DNA from: Phormidesmis priestleyi Ana
GTDB taxonomy: Bacteria > Cyanobacteriota > Cyanobacteriia > Phormidesmidales > Phormidesmidaceae
Length of the DNA: 64,000 nucleotides
Assembly (NCBI GenBank): GCA_001314865.1
Contig: LJZR01000001.1
Location: 310,001-374,000, forward strand
Direction of reading: 5' to 3'
Part shown: piece after piece, positions 33,570-43,576 of the stretch
Layout of the letters: every line of letters starts with the position of its first letter
Position numbering within the stretch: position 1 is the stretch's first letter
Position numbers and translations under genes: made by a program
Notes under the pieces: generated by a model
Seen by the model: only the letters and a program-made list of their open reading frames with translations
Database searches by the model: none
Told to the model about the DNA's origin: nothing

Positions 33570-34682
33570 ATGGCTGATAAGCCTTTAGACAAGGTTTTGA
33601 TTATTGGCGGCGGGGGCCGGATTGGCCGCAGCGTAGCGGCTGATGTTTTGCGCTACACTGCCGCCGAGGTCACGGTGACGGGGCGAGCGGCTGTGGCTGC
33701 TTTTGAGCTGGGTAGGCGGCAGTACTATGAGCCGTTGAACCTAGAACCTTTAAACTCGGTCAGTGAAATGGCAGTGGAGCGGGCGATCGCACAGCATGAC
33801 TTAGTCATTCACTGTGCGGGGCCTTTTCGCAGCCGCAATCACCATGTGTTACAAAGCTGCATCGCTCAAAAGACGCCCTATATAGATGTTGCCGATAGTC
33901 CTGACTATGTTAACCAGGCGCTGAGCTATCGAGCGGCGGCGCAGGCCGCAGGCGTCACGGCGGTGATTAGCACAGGCATTTTTCCGGGTATTTCGGGGAG
34001 CATGGTGCGCCAAGGAATTGAGCAGTTAGAGCGCGCCCAGAGCGTCCATTTGAGCTACTTGGTCGCGGGCTCGGGTGGGGCGGGGCTGACGGTTATGCGG
34101 ACGACATTTATTGAGCTGCAAACGCCGTTTATGTCCAAAATAAAGGGAAAGTGGCGCGCGATCGCACCTTACAGCCAAAGAGAAGTAATCGACTTTCCGC
34201 GCTACGGCAAAGGCGGCGTGTACTGGTTTAACACCGTCGAAGCGCTCACCGTAGCCGACACCTTTCCTCAGCTTGAAACAATTGTGACCAAATTTGGATC
34301 GGTGCCCGACTATTACAATCGGCTCACCTGGCTGATGGCGCGCGCACCCAGGCCGCTACTAAAAAATCCAAAGGTAATAGAGGCCCTTTCTCGCATCAGC
34401 TACCGGATGACCGAAGTCACCGATCGACGAACAGGCGTCGGTATCGCCATGCGGATATCGATTGAAGGCACCAAAGACGATCAGCCGGTCACCTACCTCT
34501 CCACCTTTGACCATGAAGATACGGCCTTTTGTGCAGGCTGTGGAACCGGCGCGATCGCCCAGCTGATTCTCTCTAACCGCTTAAACAAACCCGGCGTATG
34601 GCCTGTAGAGCAAGCGCTATCAACAGCGCTGTTTGAAGAAACCTTGGCTCAACGAAAGTTAGTCGTCAAGCGCGTGAGCTAA
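33570..34682 (+). CDS. Saccharopine dehydrogenase-like NAD(P)-binding protein
   Basis: A 370-residue oxidoreductase-type protein. A Rossmann motif (VLIIGGGGRIGRSVAADV) starts at residue 8, then IAQHDLVIHCAGPF and PYIDVADSPDYV in the saccharopine-dehydrogenase NADP-binding pattern, and a C-terminal domain with GTKDDQPVTYLSTF. In bacteria, such proteins often act on carboxynorspermidine or have other roles; lysine pathway function is not implied. It follows PrxQ on the same strand. Confidence 0.85.
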   Translation: MADKPLDKVLIIGGGGRIGRSVAADVLRYTAAEVTVTGRAAVAAFELGRRQYYEPLNLEPLNSVSEMAVERAIAQHDLVIHCAGPFRSRNHHVLQSCIAQKTPYIDVADSPDYVNQALSYRAAAQAAGVTAVISTGIFPGISGSMVRQGIEQLERAQSVHLSYLVAGSGGAGLTVMRTTFIELQTPFMSKIKGKWRAIAPYSQREVIDFPRYGKGGVYWFNTVEALTVADTFPQLETIVTKFGSVPDYYNRLTWLMARAPRPLLKNPKVIEALSRISYRMTEVTDRRTGVGIAMRISIEGTKDDQPVTYLSTFDHEDTAFCAGCGTGAIAQLILSNRLNKPGVWPVEQALSTALFEETLAQRKLVVKRVS

Positions 34683-34698
34683 AGATCGGGTTTCACAC

Positions 34699-35052
34699 CT
34701 AAGTTAAAATTCCGACCACAGCCAGAATTTTGAAGAGAATGCTGTTGATAATCGTGACGCCTAAAGCGCCAATAATCGCGCTCATGATGCCCCAACGAAG
34801 CCTGAAGCCTTTTACAATCAGGGCAGAGAGGCCGAACAAAACAGTGTTACCCACTAAAAATAACAGACCCAGCGTTAGCACGTTTAGCAGCGTATTGTTT
34901 AACAACCAACCACTGATTCCATTCAGCAAGCCAAATACAAGCGCAGCTAAGGCAGCTTTACTAAAGTCGTCCGCTTCGATCCCGGTCGGGAGCTGAGTCA
35001 AAATGATAAAGGTGAGGGTGGTGACAGCCCAAACAATAATAAGTGACAGCAC
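34699..35052 (-). CDS. Phage-holin-type 4TMS membrane protein
   Basis: A 117-residue protein with four hydrophobic helices, matching the Mycobacterial 4TMS phage holin family (PF04020), which is widespread in cyanobacteria and rarely linked to phage. The start is GTG 35050-35052, with GGGAG about ten bases upstream. No lysin or other phage gene is nearby, so a lytic role is unlikely. Confidence 0.82.
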   Translation of the reverse strand: MLSLIIVWAVTTLTFIILTQLPTGIEADDFSKAALAALVFGLLNGISGWLLNNTLLNVLTLGLLFLVGNTVLFGLSALIVKGFRLRWGIMSAIIGALGVTIINSILFKILAVVGILT

Positions 35053-35098
35053 AGATTTTGGTCTCCCAAGAGAAAATTAAAAGAGGATTAATAAAAAA

Positions 35099-35138
35099 AC
35101 GTGAGCCTAAGCGGATTTACGTGAACCTAAGCGGATTT
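35099..35138. repeat. 20-bp direct duplication
   Basis: ACGTGAGCCTAAGCGGATTT and a copy with one change lie in tandem in the gap between the holin-like and nuclease-like genes. Confidence 0.85.
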
Positions 35139-35206
35139 CCCGAAAAAATACGGAGGATATTTAGGGGGAGTATACCAGAATTTTCGGGCTTCGACTCAGT
35201 GGGGCG

Positions 35207-35875
35207 CTACAGACGCCTCAGCTCGCGGTAATACTGTCTTAAACGTTCTTGAAAGCTGCGCCAGTAGTAAAACAAATCATCGGCTTCTAAGATAAATACC
35301 TGCGCGGGATGGTCTTCGAGTGCGATCGCAATCATGCCCCGCTCAATCTGAATGCCGGTATCTCGATACACCCAGTTCACCGCATAGCAATAAGCCGCCA
35401 CCTGCATACAGTAGTCGGCAATCCACTCAAGTTGCTTGGGCCGCCGCGCCGTTTTCCAATCGCATACGCACAGCTCACCCTCATAGCGCATCACCGCATC
35501 CGGGTAGCCGCCAAACTTAAGCGGATGCCACACCGCACCTTCTACTAGCAGCACCTCGTTAATTTCAGCCAGCACCGGCTCAATAGAATTCCAATAGCCT
35601 TCTACCCCTGCGGGCAACTCGTAAGGCTCCTGCTTAAGGTGAGACTTAATGACCTTATGAATGCGGCTGCCCGATCGCGCAGCAGTTGTCGTAATGCGCT
35701 GGGCTTCGTCTTTGCCGATACGATCTTGCCAGTCCCACAGACGTTTTTTGTCTTCGTAGGGCTTAGTTGCCGAGAGAACCGTGGTAATGCCGGGGTAGCA
35801 ATGCCCTTCTATTTCATAGTGACGCTTGCGGTTGATGGAAACCTGCTTAGCTTTGTAATGAGGAAGGAAGGGCAT
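35207..35875 (-). CDS. PD-(D/E)XK nuclease-fold protein
   Basis: A 222-residue protein. The core shows EGAVWHPLKFGGYPDAVMRY and CVCDWKTARR, giving the D-x(n)-D-x-K pattern of RecB/MGME1-like nucleases (D near 130 and DWKT near 143). The N-terminal YPGITTVLSATKPYEDKKRLWDWQ is like that of exonuclease relatives. It is divergent from rmuC, another predicted nuclease-fold protein, across 84 bp, so a shared DNA-maintenance role is plausible. Confidence 0.8.
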   Translation of the reverse strand: MPFLPHYKAKQVSINRKRHYEIEGHCYPGITTVLSATKPYEDKKRLWDWQDRIGKDEAQRITTTAARSGSRIHKVIKSHLKQEPYELPAGVEGYWNSIEPVLAEINEVLLVEGAVWHPLKFGGYPDAVMRYEGELCVCDWKTARRPKQLEWIADYCMQVAAYCYAVNWVYRDTGIQIERGMIAIALEDHPAQVFILEADDLFYYWRSFQERLRQYYRELRRL

Positions 35876-35959
35876 GTGGGGGGTTCAAAATGATAAGGTA
35901 ACGCTGGTAATTCTGTACTGATATGCTATTTCTCTATACATTCTCTATACAATTTTTCT

Positions 35960-37420
35960 ATGCAATTTCTTCTGAGTTTTTTAGGTGGTGGCGTGTTGGG
36001 CCTGGCGATCGCCTGGTTTATTCTATCGGCTAAAACGCAGGCATGGCGGGAGCGTGCAAAGAACGATTTGGTGGCAGATAGGGCCAGTATGGTAGAGCAG
36101 CTCAGAGGCAAAGACGAGCGAATTGAGGCCCTCAAGCAAGACCTTGGGGATCGCGATCACCTAATCGAAACCCATCAAAACCGTATCACGCAAGAAGCCA
36201 CCGCTCGGGCCACGGCAGAAGCCCGGCTGCGAGAGGTGCAGCAGCAGGCCCACGAAAAACTCTCTTTGGTCACAACAGCACAGCAGCAGGCGCAACAGCA
36301 GCTTGCAGATATGTTCAAGGCGCTCTCATCAGAAGCATTGCAGGCGAACAATCAGTCTTTTTTAGCGTTGGCGAATGCCCAGTTCAGTGAGTTTCAAACG
36401 GCGGCACAAGGAGACTTAGCGCTCAAGCAACAGGCCGTAGAAGCCGTGGTACAGCCTTTGCATACTTCACTAAGCAAGGTAGAAGCTTTTTTACAAACCA
36501 TTGAAGGGCAGCGCATGTCGGCCTACGCTCAGCTGACCGAGCAGATTTCAGCGCTGGCCACTTCTCAGGTGCAGTTGCAGGCAGAAACCGCGAATTTGGC
36601 CAAGGCATTGCGATCGCCCACTGTGCGAGGCCGCTGGGGCGAAATTCAGCTCAAGCGCGTGGTCGAAATCGCGGGCATGTCAGAGCACTGCGACTTTACG
36701 CAGCAGGTCACTCAAGTGGCAGGGCTACGACCCGATATGCTAGTGCAGCTGCCTGGAGCCCGACAAATTGTGGTAGATGCCAAGGCACCGCTGACCTCTT
36801 ATTTGGCTTCGTTAGAGGCGATCGATGAGCGCGATCGCCTCAACAAACTTCGCGACCATGCCAAGCAGGTAAAACGGCACCTCAGCCAGCTGAGCCAAAA
36901 AGCCTACTGGGATCAGTTTCAGCCCACGCCAGAGTTTGTGGTGTTGTTTCTCCCCGGTGAAATTTTCTTTAGCGCCGCCTTAGAACAAGACCCCACCCTC
37001 ATAGAAGCCGGAATAGAACAGCGCGTCATTTTAGCCACACCCACCACACTCATTGCTTTGCTTAAAGCGGTAGCTTACGGATGGCAGCAGGAAAAGGTCA
37101 CTGAAAACGCTCAGGAAATTAGCAACTTAGGCAAAGAGCTATACGACCGGGTGCGCACCTTTGCAGGGCATATGCAAAAAATGAGAAAAGGATTAGACAC
37201 CACAGTCGATAACTTTAACAAAGCCGTCGGTTCACTAGAGGGGCGCGTGTTGGTAAGCGCCAGAAAGCTACAAGAACTAGGCGCAGCAGGCGGAGATGAC
37301 ATTGAAAGCGTACAGGGAATAGAGAAATTACCTCGCCGATTGCAACTAGCCCTAGAAGATAACGAGGCAAATAATGAAGCAAACGACGAGTTACTGACCC
37401 ATGATCCAGAGAATGCCTGA
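35960..37420 (+). CDS. rmuC: RmuC family DNA recombination protein
   Basis: A 486-residue protein. It has an N-terminal membrane anchor ([19 protein letters not shown]), a long coiled coil (about 45-220), and the RmuC nuclease-like domain with [22 protein letters not shown] and [10 protein letters not shown]. RmuC limits rearrangements at inverted repeats and blocks some invading DNA; the exact activity is not established. It overlaps the next GNAT gene by 20 bp. Confidence 0.93.
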   Translation: MQFLLSFLGGGVLGLAIAWFILSAKTQAWRERAKNDLVADRASMVEQLRGKDERIEALKQDLGDRDHLIETHQNRITQEATARATAEARLREVQQQAHEKLSLVTTAQQQAQQQLADMFKALSSEALQANNQSFLALANAQFSEFQTAAQGDLALKQQAVEAVVQPLHTSLSKVEAFLQTIEGQRMSAYAQLTEQISALATSQVQLQAETANLAKALRSPTVRGRWGEIQLKRVVEIAGMSEHCDFTQQVTQVAGLRPDMLVQLPGARQIVVDAKAPLTSYLASLEAIDERDRLNKLRDHAKQVKRHLSQLSQKAYWDQFQPTPEFVVLFLPGEIFFSAALEQDPTLIEAGIEQRVILATPTTLIALLKAVAYGWQQEKVTENAQEISNLGKELYDRVRTFAGHMQKMRKGLDTTVDNFNKAVGSLEGRVLVSARKLQELGAAGGDDIESVQGIEKLPRRLQLALEDNEANNEANDELLTHDPENA

Positions 37421-37937
37421 ACCCAGAATTATTTTACGAGCATTTGAAAAACTAGACTGGCCATTGGTGTGGGAAATATTAAAACCGGTTTTTCGAGCGG
37501 GTGAAACCTATCCCTATTCTCCTGATATTTCGCAAGATGAGTCCTATGAACAATGGATTACAAAGCCAACTGCCACCTATGTCGCAGTAGATGATCGCAA
37601 CAACCTTTTAGGAACCTACTATATCAAGCCTAATCAGCCGACCTTGGGGGCGCATGTTTGTAACTGTGGCTATGTGGTCAGTGCCCAATTTCGCGGTCAA
37701 GGCGTTGCCGCCATCATGTGTGAACATTCTCAGCAAGAGGCCATTCGACTAGGCTTTAGAGCCATGCAGTACAACTTAGTGGTCTCTACCAACAGCGTCG
37801 CCATCAGACTATGGCAAAAGCTAGGATTTGAGACCGTCGGCAGGCTATCAGACGCATTCAACCATTCTGAGCATGGCTTTGTCGATGCGCTAGTGATGTA
37901 TAAGCAACTCGTCTATCGAAAACCCAACCACCCGTAG
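37401..37937 (+). CDS. GNAT family N-acetyltransferase
   Basis: A 178-residue acetyltransferase. It starts [22 protein letters not shown] and contains [28 protein letters not shown] (acetyl-CoA site) and [19 protein letters not shown]. It overlaps rmuC by 20 bp, so it is likely translated from the same mRNA. ATG 37413 is an alternative start. The substrate is unknown. Confidence 0.9.
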   Translation: MIQRMPEPRIILRAFEKLDWPLVWEILKPVFRAGETYPYSPDISQDESYEQWITKPTATYVAVDDRNNLLGTYYIKPNQPTLGAHVCNCGYVVSAQFRGQGVAAIMCEHSQQEAIRLGFRAMQYNLVVSTNSVAIRLWQKLGFETVGRLSDAFNHSEHGFVDALVMYKQLVYRKPNHP

Positions 37938-38050
37938 ATCGTTCGAGAAGCATCATCTGCCTTACACGAGCGTCATACGCCTTGCGCTAGAGCATAGAAC
38001 TGGCGTCTCAATGTTAGGCTTCAAGTCCAAGGGTCTAGGTTTCAAGTTCC

Positions 38051-38094
38051 AGGCCAGTTCTAGGCCAGTTCTAGGCCAGTTCCAGGCCAATCTA
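38051..38094. repeat. 11-bp tandem repeat, 4 copies
   Basis: AGGCCAGTTCT and variants repeat four times in the gap between the GNAT and DUF2141 genes. Confidence 0.85.
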
Positions 38095-38126
38095 AGGCTA
38101 AATCAAGGTATGAGAGCGCAAAATGC

Positions 38127-38495
38127 ATGGCCCGCTTAAAAGTCACCATCCACGAACTCCGCAATCAAAAAGGGGAAGTTTGCCTTGCTTTATTTGAAAG
38201 TGAGATCGGCTTTCCTAAAGATGAGCAAAAAGCTGTTTTCAACCGTTGTTTTGCCATTACTCAAATACCGCTCACCGTAAGCGTTGAGGTGCCCTACGGC
38301 AGCTATTCGGTCAGCCTACTGCATGACGAAAACCAAGACGGCGAGCTGAACACCAACTTTATCGGGGTCCCGCAAGAAGGCATTGGCTTTTCTAACGATC
38401 CGCGCATTATTAAAGGGACGCCTAGCTTTGAAAAAACCCGCTTTGATTTTTCCGCAGACAGTGAAGAAGTGCAGGTAACGGTTAAGTATCTGTAA
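38127..38495 (+). CDS. DUF2141 domain protein
   Basis: A 122-residue beta-rich protein. Family landmarks are the opening LKVTIHELRNQKGEVCLALF and VPYGSYSVSLLHDENQDGELNTNFIGVPQEGIGFS. Most DUF2141 proteins are exported, but this one has no signal peptide; an upstream start is not available. Function is unknown. The stop codon lies inside a tandem repeat. Confidence 0.85.
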   Translation: MARLKVTIHELRNQKGEVCLALFESEIGFPKDEQKAVFNRCFAITQIPLTVSVEVPYGSYSVSLLHDENQDGELNTNFIGVPQEGIGFSNDPRIIKGTPSFEKTRFDFSADSEEVQVTVKYL

Positions 38496-38572
38496 GGGGC
38501 TGTAAGAAGCTGTAAGAAGCTGTAAGAAGCTGTAAGGAGCTGTAAGTAAAGAAGGCTGTAAGTAAAGAAGAC
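38491..38572. repeat. Tandem repeat over the DUF2141 stop codon
   Basis: Five 10-bp units (TGTAAGAAGC and variants) are followed by two 16-bp units. The first TAA is the gene's stop (38493-38495). Confidence 0.9.
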
Positions 38573-38676
38573 TGAGCATGACGCGCATCATTTACACGCA
38601 TCATTTGTAACAGTGAGTGTTAGCCTGGAATTACTGTTTTGAGCAGGCTAATTTACCCTGCTAGTCACTAAATTCC

Positions 38677-39774
38677 ATGAGCAAAATCGTCGTCGGGTTA
38701 TCCGGTGGAGTAGATAGCTCCGTCGCTGCTGCCATCCTTCACAATCAAGGTCACGACGTGACTGGGCTGACCTTGTGGCTCATGAAGGGAAAAGGGCAAT
38801 GCTGCTCAGAAGGCATGACAGATGCCGCCCAACTGTGTGATGAGCTTGGGATTGACTACAAGGTCATAGACTCGCGCGAAGTTTTTGAAAAAAGCATCAT
38901 CAACTACGTGGTAGATGGCTATGCGCAGGGCATTACGCCGCTGCCCTGTTCGCAGTGCAACAGCACGGTTAAGTTTGGCCCCATGCTGCAATATGCACTG
39001 CATGAAATGGGGGCCGACTATATTGCCACAGGTCACTACGCTCGTATTACGCACAACGCTGAGACCGGACGCTATGAGCTGCGTCGCGCGGTAGATCGCA
39101 ATAAGGATCAGTCCTACTTTTTATACGATTTGAGTCAGGCGCAGCTAGCGGCTACCAAGTTTCCCTTAGGTGAAAAAACAAAGCCTGAGACTCGTGCGAT
39201 CGCCACTCAGCTCGGACTGCACACTGCCGATAAGCCCGAAAGCCAAGACCTTTGCCTGGTAGAGCAGCATGGTTCGATGAAAACCTTTTTGGAAAAGTAC
39301 CTAGCACCTAAGCCCGGAGACATTGTCAACACAGTAGGACAGGTCGTCGGACAGCATGAAGGCATTCATAACTACACCATTGGGCAGCGGAAGGGTCTTG
39401 GCATTGCTGCGCCCAATCCTTTGTATGTGGTGAGCCTAGATGTGGGTCGCAATCAGGTGGTTGTAGGCGAACGCGACAGCGTGACGACCCCTGAATGCAG
39501 GGTGCAACGGGTGAACTGGGTTTCAATTGCACCGCCCGATAGCCCCATTCGAGCCGAAGTCCAGATTCGCTATCGGTCGCAGGGTGTGAGTGCGACGATA
39601 GTGCCGCTGCCGATGATGGAAAACGGCAGCGCTGGCCCTGTAAAAATAATTTTTGATGAACCGCAGTTCGGTGTTACGCCCGGACAAGCCGCCGTCTGGT
39701 ACGAAGGTAGTGGACGGGTGCTTGGTGGCGGTATTATTGAGCCCGTAAGCTTGACCCAAGGAAGCCTCCAGTAA
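38677..39774 (+). CDS. mnmA: tRNA-specific 2-thiouridylase MnmA
   Basis: A 365-residue enzyme that puts sulfur on U34 of Lys, Glu and Gln tRNAs. The PP-loop [12 protein letters not shown] is at residues 7-18. The catalytic Cys is in [12 protein letters not shown] (about residue 91), and the second in [11 protein letters not shown] (about residue 192). Length and order are standard. It is followed by sat, another sulfur-related gene, after 44 bp. No Shine-Dalgarno is obvious. Confidence 0.95.
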   Translation: MSKIVVGLSGGVDSSVAAAILHNQGHDVTGLTLWLMKGKGQCCSEGMTDAAQLCDELGIDYKVIDSREVFEKSIINYVVDGYAQGITPLPCSQCNSTVKFGPMLQYALHEMGADYIATGHYARITHNAETGRYELRRAVDRNKDQSYFLYDLSQAQLAATKFPLGEKTKPETRAIATQLGLHTADKPESQDLCLVEQHGSMKTFLEKYLAPKPGDIVNTVGQVVGQHEGIHNYTIGQRKGLGIAAPNPLYVVSLDVGRNQVVVGERDSVTTPECRVQRVNWVSIAPPDSPIRAEVQIRYRSQGVSATIVPLPMMENGSAGPVKIIFDEPQFGVTPGQAAVWYEGSGRVLGGGIIEPVSLTQGSLQ

Positions 39775-39818
39775 AGCCTTACAAAAATCAGAACGTAATA
39801 TATATAGAGGAACACATC

Positions 39819-40988
39819 TTGACTGCAGTGAAAGACGGTATTGCCCCCCACGGCGGTACGCTGATCAATCGCTTGGCCAGTGCTGAGCAAAAGCAGGACT
39901 TTTTGAGCAAGGCAGACAGCCTACCAGAGGTCACGTTAGATGAGCGGGCGGCTTCTGACCTAGTGATGATCGCGATCGGCGGCTTTAGCCCCCTGACGGG
40001 CTTTATGACTCAGGCAGACTACGAGCCTGTTGTGACAGATATGCGCTTGGCGAGCGGCCTGCCTTGGTCGGTGCCGGTGACGCTCTCGGTGAGTGAAGCC
40101 GTTGCCGAGCCGTTGCAAATTGGTCAGCTGGTACGGCTAAACGATGACAAGGGCCGTTTTATTGGCGTCCTAGAACTAAGTGAAAAGTATACCTACGACA
40201 AGAAAAAAGAGGCGATTAACGTCTATCGCACTGATGAGGATAAGCATCCGGGTGTAAAGGTTGTGTATGACCAGGGGCCGATTAACCTCGCAGGCGATAT
40301 CTGGCTGCTAGAAAGAGACGCCCATCCGCTGTTTCCGACTTACCAGATTGACCCGGCAGTTTCGCGGCAGCAGTTTCGCGATCGCGGCTGGAAAACCATC
40401 GTTGGCTTTCAAACCCGCAACCCCATTCACCGCGCTCACGAATATATTCAAAAGTGCGCGCTCGAAACTGTAGATGGCTTGTTCTTGCATCCGCTGGTCG
40501 GCGCGACTAAAAGCGACGATATTCCGGCTGACGTGCGCATGCGCTGTTATGAAATCATGATGGAACACTACTTTCCGCAGGATCGGGTCATTTTGGCCAT
40601 TAACCCATCGGCGATGCGCTACGCAGGCCCTCGGGAAGCCATTTTCCACGCGCTAATTCGTAAAAACTACGGATGTACGCATTTTATTGTGGGTCGCGAC
40701 CATGCTGGTGTCGGAGACTACTATGGCACCTACGATGCTCAGGCTATATTTGACGAGTTCGAGCCAGCAGAACTCGGCATTACGCCGATGAAATTCGAGC
40801 ATGCCTTTTACTGCAAACGCACGAGCACAATGGCAACGACCAAGACCAGTCCTAGCACGCCTGAAGAGCGAATTCACCTTTCGGGAACGAAGGTTCGCGG
40901 ACTGCTGCGCGAAGGCAAACTGCCACCGCCAGAGTTCTCACGGCCTGAAGTCGCGGCTGAGCTCGCCAAGGCAATGCATCAAAGCTAG
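39819..40988 (+). CDS. sat: Sulfate adenylyltransferase (ATP sulfurylase)
   Basis: A 389-residue enzyme that activates sulfate with ATP to adenylyl-sulfate, the first step of sulfate assimilation. It is of the single-chain (dissimilatory/plant-like) type. The active-site motifs [13 protein letters not shown] (near residue 197) and [13 protein letters not shown] are intact. The start is TTG 39819, with AGAGG eight bases upstream. It lies close behind mnmA. Confidence 0.95.
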   Translation: MTAVKDGIAPHGGTLINRLASAEQKQDFLSKADSLPEVTLDERAASDLVMIAIGGFSPLTGFMTQADYEPVVTDMRLASGLPWSVPVTLSVSEAVAEPLQIGQLVRLNDDKGRFIGVLELSEKYTYDKKKEAINVYRTDEDKHPGVKVVYDQGPINLAGDIWLLERDAHPLFPTYQIDPAVSRQQFRDRGWKTIVGFQTRNPIHRAHEYIQKCALETVDGLFLHPLVGATKSDDIPADVRMRCYEIMMEHYFPQDRVILAINPSAMRYAGPREAIFHALIRKNYGCTHFIVGRDHAGVGDYYGTYDAQAIFDEFEPAELGITPMKFEHAFYCKRTSTMATTKTSPSTPEERIHLSGTKVRGLLREGKLPPPEFSRPEVAAELAKAMHQS

Positions 40989-41033
40989 TCTGAGCGAGCC
41001 TTAAGTGGATGGCTAAATGTAGATAGTTAAAGG

Positions 41034-41084
41034 AGATGGCTAAAGCGCCTAGGGCATAAAACACCTAAAACGCTTTAGCCATCT
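41034..41084. terminator. 14-bp inverted repeat after sat
   Basis: AGATGGCTAAAGCG (41034-41047) pairs perfectly with CGCTTTAGCCATCT (41071-41084), 46 bp past the sat stop. It is a likely transcript end or processing hairpin, although no T-run follows. Confidence 0.55.
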
Positions 41085-41190
41085 ATCTCTAAAATGAAAG
41101 TGGTCAATGCGCTAAGCCGTCTTGGGACAATAGAGGGTAGCGTTGCCATTTACATAAACGGTTACATAAACTAAGTTGGGGTGAGCTTCG

Positions 41191-43551
41191 GTGGGTTTGA
41201 GCCGACGAGCGTTAATTAAACAAGCTGGCGCGGCAGTTGCAGCGTTAGGTCTAACGGATTTGGCAGCTGAATGGGCTCTCAGGATGCCGGGTATTTCGGC
41301 GCAGGCCAAAACCTATGGTCAGGCTTTGGCAGCGCCTGCCGGACGCAAGCTAGCCCTACTCATTGGCATTAACAAATACGCCAGCGGTGCGCTCTCCTCA
41401 GAACAAACCGGGCAACTCATGGGCTGTGTAACCGATGTCGCCCTACAAAAGGAATTGCTGATCCATCGGTTTGGCTTTTTGCCTGAAGACATTCTCTGCC
41501 TGACGAATGAACAGGCGACTCGATCGGGTATCTATCAGGCGTTTACCCGTCATCTTTATGATCAGGCGCAATCGGGCGATGCGGTTGTCTTGCACTTTAG
41601 CGGCTATGGCGCTCAGATTAGAACTGAGGGGCAAACGATGCGATGGCAAAGCCCTGCCGAGGGCAGATCGCTCGTTCCGTTTGACGGTTTACTGCCGAGC
41701 GAAGCTCATCCAGCGCTGAACGACATTTCGGAAGCTGAACTAAAAACACTGTTAAAACAGCTCAAAACTAAAAATATTACGACTGTACTCGATACAGGCT
41801 ATGTGGATCTGTGGGTGCCGCTTTTGGGGGGACTGCGATCGCGCGCCCGAGCCACCATTGCCACCGGTCAACCCGCCGAGCCCTTTGCGCTCTTGAAAAA
41901 CACACCCCTGCTCAAAGCAGAAGCGCCTTTCCCAGGCGTATTACTTCGGGCCTCCGACCTGAGCGATACCGTCATTGAGCGGCAGTGGAGAAGCTTTAGC
42001 GCCGGTGCATTTACCTATGTGCTCACGCAATACTTGTGGTCAGCCAGCGCCCCTGTGACGATCAATCAAGTGTTAGGACAGTCGCAAGAAACACTGCTGC
42101 GCTGGGGAAATAGCAATCAAGCGCCCTTTTTAGACGGCGTTCGTAGCCAACAGGACAAAAAGCTCACGGCATATGGTACGGCTGTAACCGTGGGCAGCCG
42201 TGGCGAAGGGGTCATCCAGGCGGTGAGCAGCGACGGCAAAAGTGCAACGCTGTGGCTAGGGGGCATGTCGCCCAGAGTTTTAGAGTATTTAGCGCCGTCG
42301 GCGATTTTGACCTGCGGCGGCAGACGGATCATATTGCGATCGCACGATGGCCTCACCGGCAAAGCCAGACTCATTGAAGATGCCGGTAATCAGGGAGCAC
42401 CCCTACGGGTAGGCCAGCCCGTGCTTGAATCGGTTCGCGTGCTGCCTAAAAACATTGATTTAGTCGTGGCGCTCGACAGTCGCCTAGAGCGCATTGAGCG
42501 CGTTGATGCCACTAGCGCCCTATCCGCACTGTCCTTTGTAAGTTCTACCTCTGATACCGATTTGCCAGCAGACTGCCTGCTAGGGAAGCCCGTGCCCACT
42601 CGGACTCAAATGCTCACGGCCAGCCTGCATCCGGTTCAGCTCGCGCAACAAACTATCCGGCAAAATATTCAGCAAAACATTCAACCAAACAGTCAGCCCA
42701 AGGCTCAACCCAAGGCTCAACCCAAGGCTCAACCCAAGCCCTCTGAAATACCGTTCGACGACCTCGGCTCAGGCTATGGTTTGTTTTCTTTGACGCGATC
42801 GCTCATTCCAGGCACGCTCGCCCTGCAAGATGAAGCGATTAAGCCTGCCATTAACCGACTCAGTACCAAGCTGCGATCGCTCATGGCGCTCAAGCTCCTG
42901 CGACTCAGCGAAAACAGAGCCTCATCACAGCTACCTGTTCGCGTCGTTTTAGATCAAATCGGGACAGAGGAAAAGCGCATACTCTCTCGCCAAACACTAC
43001 GCCCCAAGCAATTTCAGCGAGACGCCCAGACGACCGACAGCAACTTCATTCCCAACGTCCCTGTAGGCAGTCGGATTCGCTACTGTATCTTTAACGAGGG
43101 CGATCAGCCCCTCTTTTACACCCTCATCAACGTCGATCCCCGAGAGCGGTTGTCTGCCTTTTGCCCGGTGATGGGGCTCTCTGCCCAAACCATGCAGTCG
43201 ATGACTTCCGAAGCCTACAACGAAGAGGCCAACAGCGTGATTGCAGCGGCTAGCATTTTGCCTGGAGAGTCTGTCTCTATCCCTAGCATAGGTCTTGACT
43301 GGTCGATCGAAGCGCCTACGGGCTCGGTTGAAACCTATGTTGTATGCAGCACATCACCGCTTACCCACACCTTTAAAACACTGCTCAATGCTGCTGCCAT
43401 CAGCGGTAAGCAGCGGGTGAGCCCTTTACCGAATCCGTTAGAAGTGGTTAAGGCCCTGCTCTCTGATATCAGCAAAGGCGACGGCAGCGATGCTTACATG
43501 CTAGATGTTGCACAGTGGGCAACGCTGAATTTTACCTATCAAAGCGTGTGA
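41191..43551 (+). CDS. Caspase-like (C14, orthocaspase) protein, catalytically degenerate, Tat-exported
   Basis: A 786-residue protein. A twin-arginine signal (SRRALIKQAGAAVAALGL) is followed by a caspase p20 domain (about 50-300; LALLIGINKYAS opens it). Both catalytic sites are altered: the SGHG His is Tyr139 in HFSGYGAQ, and the DxC Cys is Gly203 in LDTGYVD. So it is a pseudo-orthocaspase; variants with Tyr in place of His are known in cyanobacteria. The long C-terminal part contains a Pro/Gln/Lys repeat (PKAQPKAQPK near 510) and a beta-rich domain often found with these proteins (VGSRIRYCIFNEGDQPLFYTL, ILPGESVSIPS). The start is GTG 41191. Function may be binding or scaffold rather than proteolysis. 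Confidence 0.88.
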   Translation: MGLSRRALIKQAGAAVAALGLTDLAAEWALRMPGISAQAKTYGQALAAPAGRKLALLIGINKYASGALSSEQTGQLMGCVTDVALQKELLIHRFGFLPEDILCLTNEQATRSGIYQAFTRHLYDQAQSGDAVVLHFSGYGAQIRTEGQTMRWQSPAEGRSLVPFDGLLPSEAHPALNDISEAELKTLLKQLKTKNITTVLDTGYVDLWVPLLGGLRSRARATIATGQPAEPFALLKNTPLLKAEAPFPGVLLRASDLSDTVIERQWRSFSAGAFTYVLTQYLWSASAPVTINQVLGQSQETLLRWGNSNQAPFLDGVRSQQDKKLTAYGTAVTVGSRGEGVIQAVSSDGKSATLWLGGMSPRVLEYLAPSAILTCGGRRIILRSHDGLTGKARLIEDAGNQGAPLRVGQPVLESVRVLPKNIDLVVALDSRLERIERVDATSALSALSFVSSTSDTDLPADCLLGKPVPTRTQMLTASLHPVQLAQQTIRQNIQQNIQPNSQPKAQPKAQPKAQPKPSEIPFDDLGSGYGLFSLTRSLIPGTLALQDEAIKPAINRLSTKLRSLMALKLLRLSENRASSQLPVRVVLDQIGTEEKRILSRQTLRPKQFQRDAQTTDSNFIPNVPVGSRIRYCIFNEGDQPLFYTLINVDPRERLSAFCPVMGLSAQTMQSMTSEAYNEEANSVIAAASILPGESVSIPSIGLDWSIEAPTGSVETYVVCSTSPLTHTFKTLLNAAAISGKQRVSPLPNPLEVVKALLSDISKGDGSDAYMLDVAQWATLNFTYQSV

Positions 43552-43576
43552 CATCTTGCATCACTCCCCTCTTTGC

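Noticed and set aside
34699-35052. Prophage remnant suggested by the holin-like gene
   Set aside because: This family is common in cyanobacterial chromosomes, and no phage gene lies near it.
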